A DNA stretch of 21,572 nucleotides from Gracilariopsis chorda. Taxonomy: Eukaryota; Rhodophyta; Florideophyceae; Gracilariales; Gracilariaceae. The stretch is from NCBI GenBank assembly GCA_003194525.1, contig NBIV01000661.1:1-21572 (forward strand). The letters run 5' to 3'. Position 1 is the first letter of the stretch; each line of letters begins with the position of its first letter. The position numbers and the translations under genes are program-made. Under the pieces are notes generated by a model. It was not told the origin of the DNA. It worked only from the letters and a program-made list of their open reading frames with translations, and ran no database searches. This document shows positions 14,994 through 21,572 of this stretch, piece by piece.

Positions 14994-17900
14994 GTGGAAA
15001 TGGAAGACGGCTCCTCCGTTTCGATCGTACGTCGTCCTCTACGACGTGCCTCGAAGAAGCACGTTCCATTACCTGCTGCGCAGGAACCCCCACCGGCTTC
15101 CCGGGACTCTACAAAGCTCCGCGTTGCCGCGTCTGTCCAACTTCCACCGGAATCCCAAGTTTGGGTACGAGTCACTTCCCGTCAACACGGTTTACGAGTA
15201 ATTCAACCCCTTTCATCCTTATATGATAGGTATCAACTCGCCGTGGCGAATGGAGTAGCTCAAATTGAGCCCGATAAACCGTTCAACGTGCTGGTCGCCA
15301 ATCTAGGCTCTACGCCCCAGTCACTGGTGAAAAACCAAGTCATTGGTTCGGTAATGCCCCACCCCACCGCGATGGTTCCCACGAGAATGACCGCCGCCGA
15401 TGTTCTCGGTGTCGTTAAGTCTAAGGAGGGGGAGGACACTGCCGTCCAAATGCCAAAATGCTCGGATGCTAAGCCGGTTCCAACGAGTTACGACCGGATT
15501 GATCCCGTGAAAGAACTCAAGGAACTTGACCTTGGTCATGTGCCGGAATCGCACCGTGAACGTCTCCGTGAGATGCTATGGAATTTCACCACGATGTGGG
15601 ATGGCTCCCTAGGGGAGATTACTACAACGGAGCACCGGATTGACTTGCTACCTGATACCAGGCCGATCGCTCAGCACCCCTATAGGTCAGGCCCTAAAGC
15701 TCGAGAAGAGGAAGAATTCCAAGTAGAAAAGATGCTCCGAGCTGGAGTAATAGAACCGGCTCAGTCGCCGTGGGCATCCCCAGTGGTACTGGCTCCGAAA
15801 CCGGATGGATCCTGGCGCTTTTGCATCGACTACCGTCGACTGAACGCCGTAACCATCAAGGATGTGTACCCGATCCCACGAATGGATGAGTACATCGATT
15901 CACTCGGAAATGCTACCGTTTTCACGGCCCTAGACGCCAATTGGGGATACTGGCAGGTGCCCGTCAGGGACCAGGACCGCGACAAGACTGATTTTGTCTG
16001 TCACTCCGGACTCTACCGTTTCAAACGGATGCCTTTTGGTTTGACCAATGCTCCCGCTACTTTCCAGCGTGCTATCGACATACTACTGGCTCGCTTCAAA
16101 TGGCGTACATGCCTCGTCTACCTGGACGATATCATAGTATTCTCAGATAATCTGGATGAACACCTCACACACGTGAGAGATATCATGACCACGCTACGTG
16201 AGGATGGAGTTACTCTCAACTTGAGGAAATGTGAGTTCTTTACAGATACAGTGAAGTATCTGGGCCACATAATCCGCCCTGGGCGTGTGATGATCGAGGA
16301 AGCTCGAGTTAAGTCCTTCCGTCAAGCGAAGGAACCCGCCACTCAAACGGAACTACGCTCCTTTCTAGGATTAGTCAACGTCTATCGACGTTTTATCCCG
16401 AATTGTGCGGATATCTCAGCACCCTTGAACGCGCTCTTGCGGAAAGGCCAACCACCGAAATTGGAACCCTTTACGTCCGTCGAGACGAAGGCGTTTAACT
16501 CCCTCAAGGAGCCTGTAACATCAGCACCGATCTTATCGTTACCGAAACCCGGACTACCGTTTACCGTAGACACGGATGCTAGTGACTACCAAGTAGGTTG
16601 CGCCCTCTTTCAGACAACTCCAGAAGGAGAACGAACCCCTATTGGGTACTGGTCACGCTCACTGAATGTTCACGAGCGGAATTACTCCGTCTCGGAGAAA
16701 GAGTGTCTTGCAGTTGTGTGGGCACTCTCCACTCTCGGCCCCAATTTTATGGGTGTGCACTTCACCGTTTACACGGATCACTCGTCATTGCGATGGCTCA
16801 TGACAGTCTCTGAACCGTCAGGCCGCTTAATGCTTTGGAGGCTCCGCCTTGCGGAATTCGACTTCGAGGTGATCTACAAGAAGGGCACAAAGAACGCTCA
16901 GGCGGACGCGCTGTCGCGTTTACCCACAGATGGTGAAACTCTACACGCTGGGGACGAGGACATTCCTTGCTTCGTCGTCGACGGTCGAGAACCGGAGAAC
17001 CCGGACCGTGAACCCGATAACTCGGATGAAGAACCGGAATCGGATGATGAACTGGACGCACTACTCTTCTCGGACGATGCTCAGAAACCCCCACCGGGTA
17101 ATTTCGTGCCAATACCCCCGGAGGAGATGGTCAGAGAACAACAAGGTGATCCCTTCTGTACTCAGACTCGCGCCCGACTTAATGGCGGTGCGCAACTCCC
17201 TTTCGAGGTGAATGATGTTGGATACCTCGTCAGGACGGTTCAAACAACCCCACAGGTAGTGGTACCGCATACTCTACAATCTAGAGTGTTGCACTTGTCG
17301 CACTATGCGAAACTTGGTGGACACGACGGTGGACGGAAACTTTACCTCACGTTGCGACGGAGTTACTATTGGCCAGCCATGGCTGTGGACTGCTACGAGA
17401 CTGTGCGGTCATGCACGGAGTGTGCCAAAAACCGGGTCAAACTCCGGAAGCACTCAACGAAGTTGACGTTATTCCCAGCACGGGCCCCTCTCGAGTTTGT
17501 CGCAATTGACCTCTTGGGACCGCTGCTCACCACAAAGCGTGGACATAAGTTTTTACTCGTTATCACGGATCGTTTCTCCAAGTTGGTTCGCACCTTACCT
17601 TTACGGAAGATATCCGCTTTCGCGGTGGCGCAAGCCTTCGTCACCCATTGGGTATTTGTCTACGGACCACCGGTTAACATTCTATCCGTTAACGGAAAGC
17701 AATTCACATTGCGATTCTTTGAGGACGTGTGTCGGATTCTCGATATCGAGAATCTGTTCACAACGACCTACCACCCCCAGTGTAATGGGCAGGTCGAGCG
17801 GTTTAACCGAGCTCTGTTAGCCTCTCTCCGTTCTTACGTTGCTGATCACCCCAAAACATGGGACCTGTACACTGACGCCTTGACGTTTGCGTATAACACA

Positions 17901-19985
17901 CAGGTACACCGTACAACGGGTTTGACTCCATTTGAATTGGTACTTTCGCGTCATCCGCCCGCCGTAGCGTTGGAACCCCAGCCTACGCTGGCAAACGTCC
18001 ATTCCGTGAAAGATTATCGCCAACGATGGAAAGCGTGGCTTACGAAGTTAATCCCGGTCGCCCGGAGCTCCATGGCGCGAGCACAGGCCGCGTACAAGCG
18101 TGATTTTGACTCTCGTGTACGAGGTACAGCACCGCCAATTACGGAGGGTGACTACGTCTTCGTCCGTAAGGAGAACTGGAACCCTGATAAGGAGAAACGG
18201 CATAAGCTCTCACCCGTCGCGGACGGTCCTTACAAGGTCATATCAGTGGATAACGACACCTTAGTGGTGGAAATGAACGACGCTCATGAGCGGATTTCCC
18301 GCGATCGCGTTGTTATGGCACCACCACCTTCCGTAGAGGTTGCTTACCAAGATGAGAACCAACACACCCCAGTGGAAAAACCCACATCTGTGGTTAACAG
18401 GCCTTCTGTGTTGCCACACCCTTCAAGGGGACTCTCAGATATACCGTCCTTATCGGACGCAGGCCCGAATGGCCTTTATTCTCTAACGCCACCGCGCGGT
18501 GTCTATCCCCGCAGTTTGGGCGCTTCTACCACTCCCCATGCCGCCCCATGTAAGGAGGGGGAGGAGAACCCTAACTCTCGTCGAGAGACTGAAACCGCTC
18601 CGTCGCGTCATGACAACCGTGGTGCACGGACCTCCGGACACATCGAAAAGGACAATAGTGGACCGAGAGTTCCGTCTACTGACGTGCCATCTTCGCATTT
18701 GCGCGCTACAGATCCCGCTGAACCCTCTCGAGGAAGTTCTACCGCATCTGCGCCAGACCGCACTCCCCACCGGGATTCTAGTCGCCAAAATGCACCACGC
18801 AGTGGGAAGTCTCTCGCCAAAGTGAAATCGTTGCAGGAAACTATTTGCGTTCGCGATACTGAACCAGCTGTGCCGTCGAGCGTTGATCCGCATTCCGTGG
18901 GTCACGGTTCGTCAACAACAGCTACGCTGGATAATGCAGAGCAGGCCCTCGCGGGATCCTCTGAGCCGACTACACCGGACGTGGTAACTCCTACTGCACG
19001 GCAGAACACACCGGCCAGGCCGGGCAAGCACACCGTACAGGACGGAAGGAAAACCACCAGGAAGCTGGATTCTGGTTTAGGACCATCGCGCAGTCGCGAA
19101 CTCACTTCGAGTGTCTCGGTTGATCCCGACAGTGTCGCCGAAGTCGCACCGGTCACTCCGGAAGGAAAGCACGTCAAAGACGGAAATACTTCGTCGCCGA
19201 AGCGAGACAACACACCGGCAGCACCGTTGCAACCGCCCTCACGTGAGGAGGCGGAACGCAACACGGCGCGGACAACCCTCGACCATCTGTTGCAAACGGC
19301 ACGTGACTCCGACACCGTACGGACGGCAAAGGCACCAATTACCGCCCGAGGCGAGTCGATGCGTACTGTACGACGCACCGTGGCGCAACCGACTTCGTCG
19401 TCTGAAGCACCCCCGTCAAGACGGATATCTACACACAAACCTGTGGTTCGCGACCCAGATGCTCATCTTTCAGATGCGTTAGAAGCCCCTCAAAGGGTGT
19501 CGTCAATAGACGCCCCCTCAAGGAGTGAAGAAACCGCGAAGCGGGATACTTTAACCCACAGCAAGGGTCCCGATACGCACCATCAAGTGGTCGACGCAAC
19601 CGGCCGTGCCGAGGACCTCCAGGCCCGCGAAGCGGATGAACCTATCCGGAAATCGGTTAATGACCTTTCTATGGGCATGGACAGGCAGTACCAAGCCATG
19701 CCCCTTCCGGGGAAGACTGTCCAACACCCACCAGTGGTGGTAGAGCCTGCCGTGCAGGACGCGATAATGCGAACACGGCGAGGCCGGGAAGTCTACAAAC
19801 AGGAGTTTGTTGTTGACCACATTGTGGAACATTCTTACCATCCAGATGGTTACATCCAGTACCGCGTACGCTGGTACGGTTTCGGGCCCGAATATGATTC
19901 GGATGAGCCGATAAAGCACCTCCCACGTTCGAAAGTGGTTTCATATATCATCGCAGAACGCGAACAGGAATCCTGGCATTGGTGA
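14994..19985 (+). CDS. pol: Element B Pol: RT, RNase H, integrase, long linker, chromodomain
   Basis: The frame opens right after the UGA; the first AUG is 15000. Domains by residue from 14994: RT about 230-430 with YLDD at 376-379; RNase H about 520-645 (DTDAS, YTDHS, QADALSR); integrase zinc domain H770, H777, C807, C810; integrase core D839, position 899 and E935. Position 899 is Val (GTT, 17688-17690) where the second Asp of the D,D35E triad belongs. A GPY module is near 1078. A linker of about 480 residues, rich in Ser, Thr, Pro and Arg, spans 1110-1590. A chromodomain lies at about 1600-1655 (YRVRWYGF). The terminal TWEP-type segment reads SDEP, lacking an aromatic cage residue, so histone-mark binding may differ. 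It would replicate and integrate the element. Confidence 0.95.
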   Translation: MEMEDGSSVSIVRRPLRRASKKHVPLPAAQEPPPASRDSTKLRVAASVQLPPESQVWVRVTSRQHGLRVIQPLSSLYDRYQLAVANGVAQIEPDKPFNVLVANLGSTPQSLVKNQVIGSVMPHPTAMVPTRMTAADVLGVVKSKEGEDTAVQMPKCSDAKPVPTSYDRIDPVKELKELDLGHVPESHRERLREMLWNFTTMWDGSLGEITTTEHRIDLLPDTRPIAQHPYRSGPKAREEEEFQVEKMLRAGVIEPAQSPWASPVVLAPKPDGSWRFCIDYRRLNAVTIKDVYPIPRMDEYIDSLGNATVFTALDANWGYWQVPVRDQDRDKTDFVCHSGLYRFKRMPFGLTNAPATFQRAIDILLARFKWRTCLVYLDDIIVFSDNLDEHLTHVRDIMTTLREDGVTLNLRKCEFFTDTVKYLGHIIRPGRVMIEEARVKSFRQAKEPATQTELRSFLGLVNVYRRFIPNCADISAPLNALLRKGQPPKLEPFTSVETKAFNSLKEPVTSAPILSLPKPGLPFTVDTDASDYQVGCALFQTTPEGERTPIGYWSRSLNVHERNYSVSEKECLAVVWALSTLGPNFMGVHFTVYTDHSSLRWLMTVSEPSGRLMLWRLRLAEFDFEVIYKKGTKNAQADALSRLPTDGETLHAGDEDIPCFVVDGREPENPDREPDNSDEEPESDDELDALLFSDDAQKPPPGNFVPIPPEEMVREQQGDPFCTQTRARLNGGAQLPFEVNDVGYLVRTVQTTPQVVVPHTLQSRVLHLSHYAKLGGHDGGRKLYLTLRRSYYWPAMAVDCYETVRSCTECAKNRVKLRKHSTKLTLFPARAPLEFVAIDLLGPLLTTKRGHKFLLVITDRFSKLVRTLPLRKISAFAVAQAFVTHWVFVYGPPVNILSVNGKQFTLRFFEDVCRILDIENLFTTTYHPQCNGQVERFNRALLASLRSYVADHPKTWDLYTDALTFAYNTQVHRTTGLTPFELVLSRHPPAVALEPQPTLANVHSVKDYRQRWKAWLTKLIPVARSSMARAQAAYKRDFDSRVRGTAPPITEGDYVFVRKENWNPDKEKRHKLSPVADGPYKVISVDNDTLVVEMNDAHERISRDRVVMAPPPSVEVAYQDENQHTPVEKPTSVVNRPSVLPHPSRGLSDIPSLSDAGPNGLYSLTPPRGVYPRSLGASTTPHAAPCKEGEENPNSRRETETAPSRHDNRGARTSGHIEKDNSGPRVPSTDVPSSHLRATDPAEPSRGSSTASAPDRTPHRDSSRQNAPRSGKSLAKVKSLQETICVRDTEPAVPSSVDPHSVGHGSSTTATLDNAEQALAGSSEPTTPDVVTPTARQNTPARPGKHTVQDGRKTTRKLDSGLGPSRSRELTSSVSVDPDSVAEVAPVTPEGKHVKDGNTSSPKRDNTPAAPLQPPSREEAERNTARTTLDHLLQTARDSDTVRTAKAPITARGESMRTVRRTVAQPTSSSEAPPSRRISTHKPVVRDPDAHLSDALEAPQRVSSIDAPSRSEETAKRDTLTHSKGPDTHHQVVDATGRAEDLQAREADEPIRKSVNDLSMGMDRQYQAMPLPGKTVQHPPVVVEPAVQDAIMRTRRGREVYKQEFVVDHIVEHSYHPDGYIQYRVRWYGFGPEYDSDEPIKHLPRSKVVSYIIAEREQESWHW

Positions 19986-20019
19986 TACACGCCCAAGTGG
20001 GATAAGCAAGCCACTGCGG

Positions 20020-20091
20020 TGGAAAAGGAAGGAAATGAAGGATCGAGTTGTGGTGTGGAAAGGAAAAAAAGGAAAGGAAAGAAGAAGGAAC
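20020..20091 (+). other. Purine-rich tract downstream of pol
   Basis: About 70 bases are nearly all A and G (ggaaaaggaaggaaatgaag, then aggaaagaagaagg), starting 35 bases after the pol stop. This could be an internal polypurine tract used in cDNA synthesis, or simple low-complexity sequence. No LTR-like start is evident after it, and the opposite-strand coding region begins about 130 bases further on. Confidence 0.35.
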
Positions 20092-20221
20092 ACAAGTCAA
20101 CTTGGATTTTATTCGATACGATCGATGGAACACCGACTAGTCGAAGGGCTACACTACGTCACAAGGTTGCACCCCCATGGTGAGGGAACACGCCCCCTTA
20201 CGGGTTGGAACTGCCCCCAAC

Positions 20222-21572
20222 TTAGTGGTTATTTCCCTGGAGTCGGGCTATCAGAGCATCCCGAATCGCGGTGACATCGCCACTGGCCTCGTTACCTCCC
20301 AGCCCCACTTGGCGGAGGAACTGAGAGATCACGGCAAGCCTGACCCGCAGGGGCCACGTTCGCCTCACCTGGCGTAGAGGACCCACCAGTGGAAGACCGA
20401 CCGACGGATTGGACGGCTGACTCGCAGGGGCGACTCCAGGAGCATCCATACCATATGGTTCTCCCTCTGCCTCGGCGTGACCGGCACCTTCGTCGGGCTC
20501 GTTGTCGAACATCGGATCCTCACCGTCGTAGACGTTGTAGTACTCAATCGGCGTCAACAAACCCGGTCGGATGCCCCTCGGGGATATATCTCGGTGCAAA
20601 CCGGAGCTCATTCGCTTCCTCCGGAGATCTCATGCCCCCCCCAAGGGTTGAAGTAGATGAAGTCACCCGCGAGCGGAGTTCGACGCCCTGGTGACAGGTC
20701 CTGTATCCGGCTACCGCAGTACGCCCACTCTGCTCTAGAGGAACTGAAGCCCAGTCAACCTGGTCGATGAAATCGAGGAGCCCCACTACTTCGTCAGCGT
20801 TTGCCTCACCACCTAGTGGGATTCGTAAGTCCAGAGCTCGGATGGCGGCACGGACCCGCAACGGGATGAACCACAGTCTGTACTGGGTCATAAACCTCCC
20901 AGAGGATGAAAGCCGCTGTGCGGACCGCCCATTTGGTGACCACCACGGACCAGAGCCCGGACTGAGGATCCTTGATGAGGTATGAGCCGTAATACGTGAT
21001 GACGGGAGGCAACTCGATGTAGCAACCTCGGCACGCTTCGAGATGGGACCCACCACGGTGGAATCGGAACGTACCGACCCCGTCCGGTTGACCACGCGGA
21101 TGCGTTCGACTTCTACGTTCTGAACGGAATCAAATACCCGAATCGGGACCGTGCTCGCCCCGCTCCAAGCGTATCATCGACAAGAAGTTGGCCCTCGCTA
21201 AGCGACGCATATAACGGAATTCAGCCCGAATGATCGGTCGTGTCCAGCACACCGCGTCTTGGCGCGCCGCGGGAATGCTTCTCCACAAGAGTGGTTCCAA
21301 ACCCGCGAGGCGGTCGAGGTACCCCATTTCACCTTGGGTGCGATACAATCCGATGTCGGAGCCCATACCATCGGGGATGGGATACTCAAAGAGAGTCCGG
21401 CGAAGCCGTTGATGAGCGAGTAAGACCAACGCCGCGTGCGCGGAAGCTGCTGAATCCCGACCCGTCGGATTACCGTGTGCACGGGTATCGCTACGCGATT
21501 TCGCCAATCCCACGAAGTTGTCACGATTGCTGGAAACGTCACCGGGGGCATCCCGTTTCCATCGGTGTACAT
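20222..21572 (-). pseudogene. Frameshifted antisense gene downstream of element B pol, unknown function
   Basis: On the minus strand, coding-like sequence runs from the window edge to TAA at 20222 but changes frame at about 21440, 21145, 21030, 20865 and 20560. In order the blocks hold: MYTDGNGMPPVTFPAIVTTS; an arginine-rich helical block (LAHQRLRRTLFEYPIPDG, about 21440-21150); VFDSVQNVEVERIRVVNRTG; a Trp/Tyr-rich block (YYGSYLIKDPQSGLWSVVV); LRIPLGGEANADEVVGLLDF; and an acidic C-terminal block that ends ALIARLQGNNH. Each block has natural composition and no early stops, unlike a shadow frame. I recognise no family. The start may lie beyond the window. It is not copied at the element's left side, so it is internal and not part of an LTR. 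Confidence 0.55.

Larger units (their letters stand above)
11567..21572 (+). mobile_element. Ty3/gypsy chromovirus-type element (element B), incomplete
   Basis: A plus-strand gag, protease, RT, RNase H, integrase and chromodomain series occupies 12338-19985, followed by an opposite-strand coding region to the window edge. The C-terminal chromodomain places it among chromoviruses. The left boundary is approximate and the right end lies off the window. Two in-frame UGA stops, several frameshifts between gag and protease, and a missing integrase catalytic residue mark this copy as defective, although its pol frame is open for over 1,600 codons. Confidence 0.88.

Noticed and set aside
18483..19482. 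Long alternative-frame ORFs (up to 178 codons) opposite or beside the pol linker
   Set aside because: The linker's repetitive Ser/Thr/Pro/Arg codons keep other frames open. The pol frame continues through to the chromodomain, so these are by-products.
20222..21572. Opposite-strand coding region as part of element B's LTR
   Set aside because: No copy of it is visible in 10888-12337, where the 5' LTR should lie.
1..21572. CRISPR array, tRNA, rRNA or bacterial operon
   Set aside because: There are no regularly spaced repeats or recognisable RNA gene. All coding content is eukaryotic LTR retrotransposon.

Overview
The window is eukaryotic repetitive DNA made of LTR retrotransposons. I see no recognisable host gene. 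Everything identifiable is Ty3/gypsy or Ty1/copia coding sequence, or parts of those elements. Domain style (chromodomain-tailed integrase, compact CCHC gag, no obvious introns) suits a fungus, oomycete or similar microbial eukaryote. I cannot name the organism from sequence alone.

Region 1 (1-10887, minus strand) is a nearly complete Ty3/gypsy element, here called element A. Its LTRs are at 1-1937 (cut by the window edge) and about 8940-10887, and they are almost identical. The internal region encodes Gag (two CCHC knuckles), an aspartic protease (DSG), a very long acidic spacer, reverse transcriptase (YIDD), RNase H and a DD35E integrase with an unrecognised C-terminal tail. It reads as one long Gag-Pol frame broken by a one-base change in an A6 run at about 3996-4001. 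A polypurine tract touches the 3' LTR at 1938-1948. The LTR itself carries a candidate small antisense gene (9290-9718, + strand) with a TATA box and an AATAAA. It also carries small open frames on the element's own strand.

Region 2 (10888-about 11352, minus strand) is a fossil Ty1/copia 3' end: the last part of RNase H, a polypurine-like tract and the start of an LTR. Element A appears to have inserted into that LTR.

Region 3 (about 11567 to beyond 21572, plus strand) is a second, larger Ty3/gypsy element, element B, of chromovirus type. It has gag with one CCHC knuckle, a DTG protease, RT (YLDD), RNase H, integrase, a roughly 480-residue Ser/Thr/Pro-rich linker and a C-terminal chromodomain. 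It carries two in-frame UGA stops, several frameshifts between gag and protease, and Val in place of the second catalytic Asp of the integrase. Downstream of pol, 20222-21572 holds a frameshifted coding region on the opposite strand, which resembles an extra antisense gene of the element and runs to the window edge.

The two LTRs of element A differ more by one-base homopolymer indels than by substitutions. Some apparent frameshifts in the window may therefore be assembly errors and not biology.
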